DNA from: Blattamonas nauphoetae
Taxonomy: Eukaryota; Preaxostyla; Oxymonadida
Direction of reading: 5' to 3'
DNA: 64,000 bases
Assembly: GCA_033064195.1 (NCBI GenBank)
Contig: JARBJD010000048.1
Location: 62,001-126,000 of the forward strand
The position numbers and the translations under genes were made by a program. The stretch's first letter is position 1, and each line of letters starts with the position of its first letter. Positions 21,637 to 32,555 of the stretch are shown here, piece by piece. A model generated the notes under the pieces. The model saw only the letters and a list, made by a program, of their open reading frames with translations. It had not been told where the DNA came from and did not search any database.

Positions 21637-22242
21637 ATGACATGGCACAAACCTAATAACAAGAGTCCGAAAAAATTGAGAAACCCAATAATGGATGGGA
21701 TCAAACATCCAAAATACCCCTTGCCCGCTCAAAAATCCCCATTCAAGGATCCTGTCTTAAAGATTAACGCACTCACGGACAATGACCTGATGGTCACTGC
21801 AGTGCAATCCCGGTATGCTTTCCACCAATCAAAGCTCAATTCGCTCTTTTTATGGAATGCAATTGTTGCTTCATTTTTCTTGCATGGATCTGTCTCTCTC
21901 CTTCATCACTCATTCTCTTCCTCTTTTCCTCATTTTCAGTGTTTGTCGGTCAAACTTTATTGATTCAACAAATTAGACGAACAGTTTGGTCACTCCACCA
22001 ATCAGTTCAGATCCAGCATATTTCCCGTGTTTTCAGGTTTGCTCTCATTTTTATTCCTTACTTTTCATTCTCTTCACATTTTTAGGCAGATGCATGGATT
22101 TCATGTTGTTAATACGATGATCCATGACACAGGAGGAGATCTCTGCAATAAGATGGCGGAGAAACGTCACTCAGACTTCGGTCATATCACTTGTATTTCA
22201 CTACTGTTTGTATTGATGATTTTTTTGGATAATGTGATGTAA
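21637..22242 (+). CDS. Small C-tail-anchored membrane protein, unknown
   Basis: Three exons with introns 21813-21976 (164 nt, donor GTATGC) and 22037-22085 (49 nt), giving about 131 residues. The N-terminal half is basic and Pro-rich (NNKSPKKLRNP, KYPLPAQKSPF). After RRTVWSLHQSVQIQH comes a helical segment (NTMIHDTGGDLCNKMAEK), then one hydrophobic stretch (TCISLLFVLMIFL) that ends four residues before the stop. That layout is typical of tail-anchored proteins such as Bet1/Vti-type SNAREs, and the spacing of hydrophobics before the anchor is loosely SNARE-like, but I cannot confirm a SNARE motif. The first intron is long for this genome and its acceptor was chosen because it alone keeps the frame. 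Confidence 0.45.
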
Positions 22243-24826
22243 TGATCAGTTCTGAAAAATGGAGAGACCCATCATAAAGTGGAAAAAGGATCGAGAATTT
22301 GGACCATCTCCAATTTAGTTCATACTTAGTGAGGATGTGTAATAGGCTCCCTACAACCTGTAATTCACTCTCCAACAGAAATTGATTCTTATTTAGGTAG
22401 AAAAGCGAATTATGTCTCCAAATTGTTTTGTGTCCCACATCTATGAGATCCAATGGTGGTGAATGTGAAGAGGTTGCTCACTTCCGAACCTGCAGCAACT
22501 TCGAGTGTGTACGACAGCCCTTTCGAGATGTCCCAATAAACATCATCGGATAAACACGCAACTTCGGGAAAACCCGCAACTCAGCTTTCAAACAACCGAA
22601 GTCACCTCAAGTGTTCACCTCTTCGGTATCCACTGTGGACATCTATTGAATCCAAAATCCACATGATTTCTTCTAAATTATGTTTTCTTCATTTCGATCA
22701 TTCTCATTGTGGGACGATTTTAAAAAAGAAAGTGTATCAACCAGGTTGGGACGTTACTCCACGGGTCAAGTTGCCTCCAAACATTCCTTCCTCTCATCAC
22801 TGAGTACCTCACCTCCCGTCTATCCTCGACCCTTTCTCGTCATGCAGTTGAATTCCGTCAAGCATGCACGCAGGAAATCGCGGAAAGAGAATGGGAATTG
22901 AAGATTCGACACCATGGACTCGCAATTAGAACGGGTATTCGGATTTTTATTTCGCAACTCGTTGTCTTTCGTTGTTGTCTTTCAATCTTTTTCACGATCT
23001 GTTTTTGTCGCAGATCATCTTCTCTCCTATCCCCTCCCAGCCATCAGCTTCCATTCCCATCCACTCCCTTCCACCCCCTCTCCATCCACCTCACAACCTA
23101 CACTAACTGATGATAAATTAGATTTCGACATCTCAACCTCTTGACGTTTCGATGAGGAAACGAGACGGTATGCTCGAATTTTCATCCCCTGTCGATCCAA
23201 TTTCTTCTACTCTGAAGTATTGTATCTTTTCTATCACCTGGTTTATCGTCATTTCTTCAGACAAACGCCACACTTTCGAAGCCCTGGTGACTGACATACT
23301 CTCTGGATCTCAGTGACTGTCTTCCGCTTTCCCATCGCCATCCCGTTTCACATCCTCCTCTCCTCTTTGAAACAAGTCAAATGCTGATGGAAAGCTCAGA
23401 ATCGACACCGATCATTTGATCACGACCAAACACACTCATTCGAGATCTTCTTCCCCGATCTCGTCGAGGACGATTCGTCGGCGAGGAATTGCGGTGTTTT
23501 ATTAGTCCCCCACGAAAGTGCCGCCATTCTGCAGTCAATCACCCACTCACGAGTTGTTTCGAAATGCATCACCGCTGAAGCAGCTGAGGCAAGAAGAAAT
23601 CGACCAGATGCTCTCAAATATGTCTTCACGAACCAACATCTCCGTTATTCCGCCTCAATCGCCAACGAAGACGCCTCAGACACAATCACACCTCATATCG
23701 AAAGGCTCGCCTCCAATGCGCAGTCCATCGTAACTGTCGGACTCTCCTCACCTCTTTCCTGCACAAGCATCACCACGATTCGCATGTATTCCGAGGTTTC
23801 CCGCGCCTCCATTCGTCGTCGACATGGATAGTCACCTCTTCGACCAGGCTCCCAAGGGCGCCACCGATTCTTCGTCTGAGCATCCACAGGTTTGATCTTT
23901 TCATTTTCGTTTCATGATACTGCTCTCTTTCCTCATCTTTTATCGTTTTTGTGATTGATCTCTCTTCTTCAGGCCACGAACTGGGAAACGCAGTATAAAA
24001 CGGACCACAAGCCACTCCGTCTCTTCTCGCCTCCGAAATGAAAGAAAAGGTGGATAGAAGAGAAAAGAAGTTCGACAAGTGGAAGGCACAGACGGCCGAA
24101 CAGATCGACAACATGTTCACGCATCAGCTGATCGCAATTGCAGAGGAAGAACACGCCATCACAAAAGTGTGATATTCTCTCTCCTGACTCTGTTTTAGCT
24201 TCTCTACTCTGGGTTGGAGAATGCAGACGAAGAGGATCCTGAAAAGGTACGCCAGAACTCGGACTCGAACAGTCGATGCACTTCCGTGCTTTAATGTTGT
24301 TTTTCTATCTTTATTTCGCCTCTTAAACCATTTTCTGTATCATTGATGTTTTATTCTCGCCCACATGACAATCCAGATCCCCTCCACAAATATTCTCTCA
24401 AAGAAACGAAACTAGCCCATCAGAACGTGACAGGTTTCGAGCGAAAAAAGCACAAAATGGAAATTCGCTTCGGAAAGACGCAGAATGCGACCCAAACCAA
24501 CCTTGTCGAATTCTGCTCGTCAGCGAAAAGAATACCAGAAACGTGGACCGAAGATCGAGTCGATAGAGAAGAGGAGGAAAGTGGAGATGAGGAAGTTGCA
24601 TGCGAGAGAATGGACAGGTATTCAGGAAGCTGTGGAGGAGGCCGGAAGAAACTCAAACCGCAAAAGAGAAAGCGGAAGAGAAGGAGAGACTGAGGAAAGA
24701 AGAGGAGGAACGAGTGAAAAGGGAGAAAGACGAGAGAAGCCGGTGAGAAGGGCAAGTTGACTCAGATACTTCCAGCCATCCTGTCTGAAACATCACACAC
24801 ATATCCAACACGGCTGAACAGACACT
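22243..24826 (+). other. Poorly preserved region with scattered exon-like fragments
   Basis: No complete gene can be joined here. Coding-like fragments on the plus strand are: about 22745-22931 (a helical charged segment including SRHAVEFRQACTQEIAERE, preceded by an AG and followed by GTATTC), about 23430-23838 (including FEIFFPDLVEDDSS and AEAARRNRPD-like composition), about 24038-24174 (MKEKVDRREKKFDKWKAQT, then stop), and a Lys/Glu/Arg-rich stretch at 24640-24772 (KEEEERVKREKDERSR) immediately before the minisatellite. They may be exons of one charged coiled-coil gene with introns I cannot resolve, or remains of a dead gene. No domain is recognised. Confidence 0.3.
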
Positions 24827-26142
24827 GAGCGAGAAGACGAGGAAGGCGTGGGACGAGCGAGAAGACGAGGAAGGCGTGGGACGAGCGAGAAGACGAGGAA
24901 GGCGTGGGACGAGCGAGAAGACGAGGAAGGCGTGGGACGAGCGAGAAGACGAGGAAGGCGTGGGACGAGCGAGAAGACGAGGAAGGCGTGGGACGAGCGA
25001 GAAGACGAGGAAGGCGTGGGACGAGCGAGAAGACGAGGAAGGCGTGGGACGAGCGAGAAGACGAGGAAGGCGTGGGACGAGCGAGAAGACGAGGAAGGCG
25101 TGGGACGAGCGAGAAGACGAGGAAGGCGTGGGACGAGCGAGAAGACGAGGAAGGCGTGGGACGAGCGAGAAGACGAGGAAGGCGTGGGACGAGCGAGAAG
25201 ACGAGGAAGGCGTGGGACGAGCGAGAAGACGAGGAAGGCGTGGGACGAGCGAGAAGACGAGGAAGGCGTGGGACGAGCGAGAAGACGAGGAAGGCGTGGG
25301 ACGAGCGAGAAGACGAGGAAGGCGTGGGACGAGCGAGAAGACGAGGAAGGCGTGGGACGAGCGAGAAGACGAGGAAGGCGTGGGACGAGCGAGAAGACGA
25401 GGAAGGCGTGGGACGAGCGAGAAGACGAGGAAGGCGTGGGACGAGCGAGAAGACGAGGAAGGCGTGGGACGAGCGAGAAGACGAGGAAGGCGTGGGACGA
25501 GCGAGAAGACGAGGAAGGCGTGGGACGAGCGAGAAGACGAGGAAGGCGTGGGACGAGCGAGAAGACGAGGAAGGCGTGGGACGAGCGAGAAGACGAGGAA
25601 GGCGTGGGACGAGCGAGAAGACGAGGAAGGCGTGGGACGAGCGAGAAGACGAGGAAGGCGTGGGACGAGCGAGAAGACGAGGAAGGCGTGGGACGAGCGA
25701 GAAGACGAGGAAGGCGTGGGACGAGCGAGAAGACGAGGAAGGCGTGGGACGAGCGAGAAGACGAGGAAGGCGTGGGACGAGCGAGAAGACGAGGAAGGCG
25801 TGGGACGAGCGAGAAGACGAGGAAGGCGTGGGACGAGCGAGAAGACGAGGAAGGCGTGGGACGAGCGAGAAGACGAGGAAGGCGTGGGACGAGCGAGAAG
25901 ACGAGGAAGGCGTGGGACGAGCGAGAAGACGAGGAAGGCGTGGGACGAGCGAGAAGACGAGGAAGGCGTGGGACGAGCGAGAAGACGAGGAAGGCGTGGG
26001 ACGAGCGAGAAGACGAGGAAGGCGTGGGACGAGCGAGAAGACGAGGAAGGCGTGGGACGAGCGAGAAGACGAGGAAGGCGTGGGACGAGCGAGAAGACGA
26101 GGAAGGCGTGGGACGAGCGAGAAGACGAGGAAGGCGTGGGAT
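24827..26142 (+). repeat. 28-bp minisatellite, 47 tandem copies
   Basis: The unit GAGCGAGAAGACGAGGAAGG plus CGTGGGAC repeats 47 times (1316 bp). No variant unit is visible to me except the very last base. The array has no stop in any of the three plus frames, and the two long minus frames that cross it are also open. Because 28 is one more than a multiple of three, every forward frame gives the same 28-residue cycle, rich in Arg, Glu, Lys and Gly. It sits directly after a Glu/Lys-rich fragment, so it may have grown from coding sequence. No intervening spacers, so not CRISPR. Confidence 0.97.
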
Positions 26143-26557
26143 GATCTTCATATTCCATCGTTTCTAATTCATTTCATGAGTTTCAGCGTTCTCTAGAGCA
26201 GCCTTTGATAAAAGAACTGCGAAGTAGTGATGAAACAAGGAAAATGTCCGAATCGTGGGCCGAAGATCCAGGGTGTGGGTTTATCCGGAGTTGCGGGTTA
26301 AATCGAGTACGTTAATTTTGAAAAGAGCCAAAACACTATGGATGGTTTCACTTTTTTTATTTTTCTCCAAATTCTTAAAATCACTCAAATATGATGGAAA
26401 AGGGGTTTGTTTCGAAATTGAGCTTCGATCGTGACGAGAAACGACACTTTTTTGAAACGCCAATTGAACACATTTATTGTTTCAAAAACAGATGAGAGAA
26501 GATCAGAAGGTGAGACAATGTGAAAAAAGAAGGTTCTACAATGGAGAGTACGGATAA
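26143..26557. other. AT-rich spacer
   Basis: 415 bp between the minisatellite and the inverted-repeat element. A short charged fragment right after the array (around 26196-26275, including IKELRSSDETRKMSESW) could be the downstream continuation of the gene region before it. The rest shows nothing I can name. Confidence 0.4.
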
Positions 26558-26559
26558 TA

Positions 26560-26797
26560 GTGGTGTCACCAATCGGTGTCTTGTCACCAATTGGTGCTTT
26601 TCTCATATTTGATAGAAGAGATAGTGAATATGAACTGTGTGAAGTGATAGAGTTAATTGATACCCCCTTCACGAGAAAAACACGAAATACTAGTTGTGTG
26701 TCCAGATCATGGGTTAGATCATCTTTCGACATGAAAAAGAGGACAGATTAGACTTTATTCACATCATATTTTGCTTCTTTCACTCTATTTAGCAATC
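26560..26797 (+). repeat. Left 238-bp terminal inverted repeat
   Basis: Matches the reverse complement of 29635-29872 with a single difference that I can find (C versus T near the inner end). Near the tip are two 12-bp palindrome-like boxes 20 bp apart, CACCAATCGGTG and CACCAATTGGTG; the second is a perfect palindrome. A short open frame runs through the arm, but it exists in both arms by symmetry and has no domain. Confidence 0.92.
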
Positions 26798-26854
26798 TTT
26801 AGACGTATATTGACATGATTCTTTTTGATTGAAATGATGAAATGAAAAGATGGG

Positions 26855-29275
26855 CAGATCGATTTCTGTTCCTCGTCGGATGTGCTGTTGTCAGCTTTGA
26901 ACGTGAAGACTGGGTATGTGTCAAGACTGAGCACGAACAGCTGTCTCATCAGGCGAAGGATGTCAGAAATGTAAGGACGAAAGGCGACGATGTTGCCGAG
27001 GAGGAGATTGAGGGAGAGGATCCCAGCTGCCTCTTCGCCCTCATCCAGCTCTGATTTCACTTCATCTTCGAGAGCCTTCGAGACCGGTTTGGAGATGGCT
27101 GAGACAAGTTGAAGGATGACGTGGACGAGTCGTTGGAGGAGCAACTGTCCACAGATGTCTGCGAGGCGATGTGTCGTTGGTTTGCTCATCGTTCGGATGA
27201 GGATGGAGAGGAGCGAGTGCACTGCCTCGGAGAACTAGGATTGGACAGCAAACGGCTTGTCTGATATGGGGCTGCTGGAAGACGGGTAGCTTGTGAGGTG
27301 GACGGAGGGGATGAGGGTGCTGATGTAGGAGAGCGAGGGAGGGACGAACTGGGAGTTGGGAGTGCTCAGGTTGGAGGTGTTATTCGCCAAAGATTTCTCC
27401 ACTCTGCTCAGAAGCTGGTTGGATTGCGATTGGATGAACATGCTCCATGTACTCTTCGTGTCTGCGTCTTCGAAGAATCTGGATTCGCCCAGAATGTTGA
27501 AGAGGGAGAGGCAGAAGAAGCTGAGAATGGACGAGAGAGCCCTTGTGTGTGTGAACGCCCTCATTCCAGCAGAAGCGATTGGGAGAGTGAGACGAGCGAG
27601 AGAAGCGTCGTTCCAAGTGTCTCGTTGTCCTCAAGCGAAGAATTCACAGCCAACCTGAACTGCGTCTCGAAGTCCTAGAGCAGCGGTCACGCGGTGGCTG
27701 CGATGGGAGAGTGAGAGGAAGTCAGCGAGCATTTCCAATATCATGTCGACTGTGATGACCACTGTGGGGAGACTCAACTGCTCAGTGAAGTTGTATGCGG
27801 GAAGGATGAAATGGAGTGAGTGTGATGTCGGGTTTGTGTGGAAAACATGAAATAACTCCGAACATGGCATCTTTGGCTGTCAGTTGTGGTTGTACTGTGT
27901 CTTCTTTCCATCGTCTGCCACAAGACCGTCTCCAGACTGTACCCAATCTTCTCTCTCGTTCACAACATCTCGATGTTCATGAGTGGTGGAAGAACCGACG
28001 AGATCACATCCCTGTTCAGCGCGGCGTTGGGCAACCCGATGTCAGCGGGAACATTTGGTGTGGGTGGATGAGAGAAGGGAGAGGTGACGGACCGGACCTG
28101 TCGATAACTGTCGCGCAATTCGCGATACATTCGTTGAACAACGTCTGTCGCATATTGTTGTCGAGTGCAGGAAGTTAAGAACACACGAACAGTCAAACGA
28201 GGTTTGGATTTGCAGCGAGGATCCTGATGTCGTCGCTGTGATTGAACTGAAATTTCTCGAAAGTGTCGGCAGTCGCTAGAGGTGTAAGAAAGGTGTATCA
28301 ACTGAGGAGATGAATGATTGGCGAATGAAGGCTCCAGTGGATTGAGGAGAGGAGAGTGGACTGAGCGAGGAGGACGTGTTCGGCACGAGAAGAGTGAGAG
28401 GGAGAAGATCAGGGGCGAAAGTGAAGGGATGATGTCGAGAGAGGAAGCAAGACGAGAAATATGTGTTGAAGAAGATGCTGTCGTAAAACAGATGTCCATG
28501 CGTGTCGACAAACACTGTCTGGTGTTTGGGTGCTGGGGGCGAAGAAAGGAGCATGTTCTCAAACTGGAGCGAAGTGGAATCGTTGAGAAGATGTTGTGAG
28601 AGAGGTGTGGATGAACACTGATTTCTGCGCTTTTCTCTCGTCTCTCACATCGATGATCTCATCTGTCGTCGAAGCAAGGTCATTCATGATCTGCAGGGGA
28701 ATCTATTTGAGCGGCTTCTTCGGGCAGGCTTTGGCTGACGAGATCACGTCGACAAGTGACAATATTCAATCGTCATTCGCTTTGCTTCGCACGACGTGGT
28801 TGTTGCTGTGCTGTTTGTCGTGCAATTTCTTCTCGCTCCGCGTGATGAGCACAAAGGGAACAAAAAACTTCCGATGAAGATCAAACTGTCTCCGAGTTTC
28901 ATCGTTCTTCACTAACAACGTTTCGACTTGAAAATCGTCGAGTGAAGGAACAGAGAAGGACGTGATTGGTGATGAGTGTGCAGTTGAGGTGAAGGTGAGG
29001 ATGGAAACAGGACCCAGCCACATTCGAATGAACACGTTGTTTTGTGACGTCACAACAACATGGGTAGAGAGTGTTGGGGGGACAGGATACTCACCTGTCA
29101 TGATAAGATGAGAGAAGGTGTGAGGATGTAGATTTCCAGAACAGCGGTGGATGTGACAGTAATGAAAGCTGGCAGATAAGGAGGGGAACATGGAAGAACG
29201 AAACAAAAGCGAGTTTAGGGTGTTTTGGATGGATGGTGAAGAGTGAGACCAGCAATGGATGTGATTGAGAGGGCG
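26855..29275 (-). pseudogene. Captured, shortened copy of the WDR7-like gene
   Basis: Aligns in order with about 9622-13640 of the WDR7-like gene, same strand. Roughly 4.0 kb is reduced to 2.4 kb. Fragments such as ADICGQLLLQRLVHVILQLV, KADNSTSDEEQKS, LSYISTLIPSVHLT and GESRFFEDADTKS match the parent almost residue for residue. Base identity in aligned blocks is high (about nine in ten by eye). Several internal blocks are missing and the frame is interrupted repeatedly. Some deletions are flanked in the parent by short repeats (a GGAGCA pair at about 9901 and 10040 brackets one). No introns lie in the captured part of the parent, so DNA versus RNA capture cannot be told from intron loss. Confidence 0.9.
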
Positions 29276-29634
29276 GATTGCTTCAACCAGAAGATCAAGA
29301 TCATTCCTTCAAAACAGGAGTCTGTCGCTGTTTGAGTTGATGTGAGTGTCGGAGAGTTGTGAGATACGTGATTGGAACTCATCGACAGGAAAGTCGACGG
29401 GAATTTTTAGCTCTGGGGTTCCGTGGAGAGAGAGGGAGATGATCATTGAGTTGAACAAACACAACGCGGGTTGCCGCAATTGTGATGATGATGAGAACGG
29501 TTCGAATGATGAGGTGAAATGGAGGTTTGACTAAATGTCACCTTTCTGGAAATGGTGATATGACGATCCCATTATATGACATAGAGAGAAATTAGACAGG
29601 AAAATCACGAGAATAGGCAGTATTTTAGTCTCAT

Positions 29635-29872
29635 GATTGCTAAATAAAGTGAAAGAAGCAAAATATGATGTGAATAAAGTCTAATCTGTCCTCTTTTTCA
29701 TGTCGAAAGATGATCTAACCCATGATCTGGACACACAACTAGTATTTCGTGTTTTTCTCGTGAAGGGGGTATCAATTAACTCTATCACTTCACACAGTTC
29801 ATATTCACTATCTCTTCTATCAAATATGAGAAAAGCACCAATTGGTGACAAGACACCGATTGGTGACACCAC
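29635..29872 (-). repeat. Right 238-bp terminal inverted repeat
   Basis: Inverse of 26560-26797, including both palindrome-like boxes near the tip. The arms are far better preserved than the gene fragment between them. Confidence 0.92.
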
Positions 29873-29874
29873 TA

Positions 29875-30334
29875 TAAGATGTATTGTGAAGAAATAGAGG
29901 CAAAATACTCAATAGTCTCGAAAATGCTCTATTGCACTTGAATTATCAGTTGAAATTAGATTTCTGCATGAACCCAGGAGTACAAGTATTTTTTCTTGAA
30001 TTGGACACATGTTTGCACCCATCTGGCAAGATCATCATCGATCGTGTCCTGAACACTCCTTTCCTTTGTCTATCTGAAATTATGAGAGATAATTGAGAAC
30101 AAACAGGTTTTATATGTCTGTTTGACACTGGTGAAGAGACATTGGGACATCATTATCTTAATCTCCAAGAGTAACCGTCATGGAAAAAGAGAATCCGCTT
30201 TCAGGTGCTACGAGTTTCAAAGAAAGTGAAAAGAGCACACCCGATCTTCACACATGTGACTTGATGTACATCGATCTGAGTGGAACGCAGTTTATCAAAG
30301 GTGGAGCAGTGAGGTCACAATGAAGGTTGGAGAG
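29875..30334. other. Spacer after the TIR element
   Basis: 460 bp with no extended coding-like frame on either strand and no repeat that I recognise. Confidence 0.4.
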
Positions 30335-30939
30335 TCAGTGCTTGAAAAGAGGATGTGTAGAAACGAAGTTTTGAGAGAAGATATCCGTGGAGATTGAGGA
30401 CTTTAATCTGTTCCTGGAACAAGAATAGACAGAATTTGATAGAAAGACCAGTGAAACGGATGGATTCTTTCAAAATTATTGGGACAGATGTTCGCTGTCG
30501 CACGATGGTAGTTCGCTTTCACAACAGTATTCCCTTCGAGAACTTCCACGTTGGAAAGAGCAACCGTGTTCTCTGCCGTTTTCTTTCCGACTGGATAGAT
30601 GCTGACAGTTGGGATATCTGCTCCGCTTCCCTTCATGTCTTGTCCTGTAATTGTAAAGTGGATAACCTCTTTTAGAGGGTTCGAACCGTGCATCAGATCC
30701 AGACTCACTCCTTTGATCAATGGATATATCCCAGGGCATCCTCCAGTGTTTCCGAGAACCAGTTTTGTATCGGGGTGTGACTAAAAACTTGTCCATTAGT
30801 TTCCTACATAACGAGAAGAAATCAGCATGTTTCAGGTAAAATACGAGTAATACATATGACAAACTGACTTTTCACCGTTTTTCGTGTTTTTGACAACATA
30901 GAGAAAATTCTCGAAGATCCACCCATCTGGATGCATCAT
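30335..30939 (-). CDS. Hypothetical protein, spliced
   Basis: Proposed three exons: 30939-30865, 30780-30449 and 30413-30335, with introns of 84 and 35 nt, giving 161 residues. Sequence marks are MMHPDGWIFENFLYVVKNT, then VLGNTGGCPGIYPLIKGVSL, FTITGQDMKGSGADIP and VSIYPVGKK; beta-strand-like spacing with Gly and Val dominates. No signal peptide or known domain is seen. The central exon is the most convincing part. An overlapping frame in it is also open but has an unnatural Arg/Ser composition. The first exon and its donor are the weakest part. The 5' end may extend further upstream. Confidence 0.4.
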
Positions 30940-32038
30940 CAACCGCGACGCTTCGAATCAGAAATAAAACCGTAATCAAAAGGTGCGGGATGAACAGATT
31001 TACTACACAAAATAGCTCTGAGAAACGGATTTAACGAGATAGAAGAAGGAGGCTCTGAATGTGAACGATCCCGACAATGCATCTTCACATGATTCTTGCT
31101 ATCTCGATGGACAGAACCCTCTCAGTCTGCTCATTTTGATTGTTCACCAATCGCTTGATTCGAAATCAGATCAAGGCGTCATATTTCACATGCTGAGCTT
31201 GTCCACACAAAGAGGATCCGGATTATTCATCAATGTTTCCCTTCAGACGTTTATTTTTGCTCTTTATCACTTTTTCTATCTATTCAGCAAACTGGTTCAT
31301 TGATGTTCATGGATTTTCGGTTGATACGTTTTGATTGTTGAGAAGAGCGAGAGATGTTGTAGTTCATGGTTTCACGTCGTTCAAGCCACTAGTGTGTCTC
31401 CTTTTCTGTTTTCATGATTGTTTTGATCAGTCGTCTAATATTGAGTCTCTCAACTTGTGAGGATAGTCTCCCAACGGCTAACTTTGTTCTTTCGTCAATC
31501 TCACGATCCACCTTGGGCATTCGCTTCAGATCCATGTTAACACCTTACAAGCACCTGGAATACACGGCAGCAAACCGAAAAGTGTTCCGAAAAATACTTC
31601 AGGGAGATTGAGACTGAACGATCGTCCTGGCCAAATTGTTCTTTACAAATGACTGAAAGACTCCAACTCTCAACAAAATGTCGTTCTATCAACTTTTTTT
31701 GTCATTATTGCCTCTTCGATTTGCATCATTTTCTTTTCGTTTCATGTAAACTGACATTGGTGAAAAGCGTCGAAATAAAGTCACCATGGACGTAATTTTT
31801 CTCCAAGATTCCTTCATTCGGTCCAAACAATGGAGTTCGATTCGTAATTATGTGAAGTGAATGCTATAATTTTCAATGACGGTTCAAAAGTGCTCAGAAC
31901 ATGAAAGGGATTGGAGATCAGACTGACTATGGCGGGTATTGACAATCCTTAGACTGTAAAAGTTGGTCCTTCATGTGTAAACAACGTTACCTCTATCGGA
32001 TCCTGCCTTTCTCTTTCCTATATGAACAAAAATGAAGG
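30940..32038. other. 1.1-kb stretch without an assignable gene
   Basis: Short open frames (for example 31061-31303 plus) lack domains and have stop-rich surroundings. The downstream flank of the secreted-protein gene lies at its right end. I see no RNA gene or repeat. Confidence 0.4.
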
Positions 32039-32555
32039 TCAAGTTTTTATTCCCACCCCGATATCTTCTCTGAAAAACAATGATGATAATCAAGAAAAAA
32101 GGTGGCACACGCGAAGTTCAGTTCAGTCACATTCGCAGTACGGTTACAAAGCCACGTAATCTCGAACGTATAATCCCCATTTCCGATATCTGCAACAGTC
32201 AAAGGAGAAAAAGAAAACAGCTGATCGTAAAGCCTTCACGGCCGTCTGTGAGTTCGGATATTTTTTCCGTGTTATAATTGCCTATATTAGTACAGCGCGG
32301 GTTTAGAGAGCTTACACGAAGAGCGACGGCGTTGGTGATAACTGAGCAATCATTTAACTTTGAAGGATTGACTGGTTTCAACAAGTTGTAATAAAGCCCA
32401 AATCCGCCGTCATAGTAACTGTTCGATTCAACATCATGAAAACGAAGAAGAATGACAGACTCATCTCTAGTCCAACGTTCTGCAGGGTAAGTTTTGTTTC
32501 CAACTTTCAGACATGTGAGAAAAGCGAAGAGCTGTGTGATGAATGGCATCAACAT
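32039..32555 (-). CDS. Small predicted secreted protein
   Basis: Three exons, 32555-32219, 32189-32111 and 32069-32039. The introns are 29 nt and 41 nt and keep the frame to a TGA at 32039; 148 residues result. The first residues (MLMPFITQLFAFLTC) look like a signal peptide. Later segments are FHDVESNSYYDGGFGLYYNLL, CSVITNAVALRVSSLNP and, across the first intron, YIGNGDYTFEITWLCN. The pattern of paired cysteines and beta strands with a YTFEITW strand is reminiscent of mannose-6-phosphate-receptor-homology domains, but length and cysteine number are too small for a firm call. Function unknown. Confidence 0.5.

Larger units (their letters stand above)
26560..29872. mobile_element. 3.3-kb non-autonomous TIR element carrying a captured gene fragment
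   Basis: Two 238-bp inverted arms (26560-26797 and 29635-29872) bound a 3313-bp segment. The element begins GTGGTGTCACC and ends GGTGACACCAC. A TA dinucleotide lies on each side (26558-26559 and 29873-29874), as expected of a 2-bp TA target duplication (Tc1/mariner-like or similar). There is no transposase or other mobility gene inside; instead most of the interior is a decayed copy of the WDR7-like gene. This is the structure of a Pack-type element, a non-autonomous DNA transposon with captured host sequence. The superfamily cannot be fixed without the partner transposase, and none in this window has matching ends. Confidence 0.8.

Noticed and set aside
23430-23840. Single-exon gene in the degenerate region
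   Set aside because: Open on the plus strand but no start in context and no domain; kept only as a fragment of an uncertain gene.
24241-24300. Possible tRNA-like segment (ACTCGGACTCGAACAGTCG)
   Set aside because: Read on either strand, no acceptor stem or anticodon arm can be folded; no tRNA or rRNA gene was found in the window.
24827-26142. Direct repeats as a CRISPR array
   Set aside because: Units are contiguous with no spacers, and the host is a eukaryote.
24653-26196. Five long open frames over the 28-bp array, on both strands, as genes
   Set aside because: They exist because the unit lacks stops in those frames. Nothing supports expression of any one, so I list only the repeat.
22570-26299. 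AACCCGCAACTC at about 22570 and its inverse at about 26288 as ends of another element
   Set aside because: Only about 12 bp are shared, flanks do not match, and no target duplication is seen.
26560-26751. 63-residue frame inside the inverted arm as a transposon protein
   Set aside because: Identical in both arms only because the arms are identical; no domain or start context.
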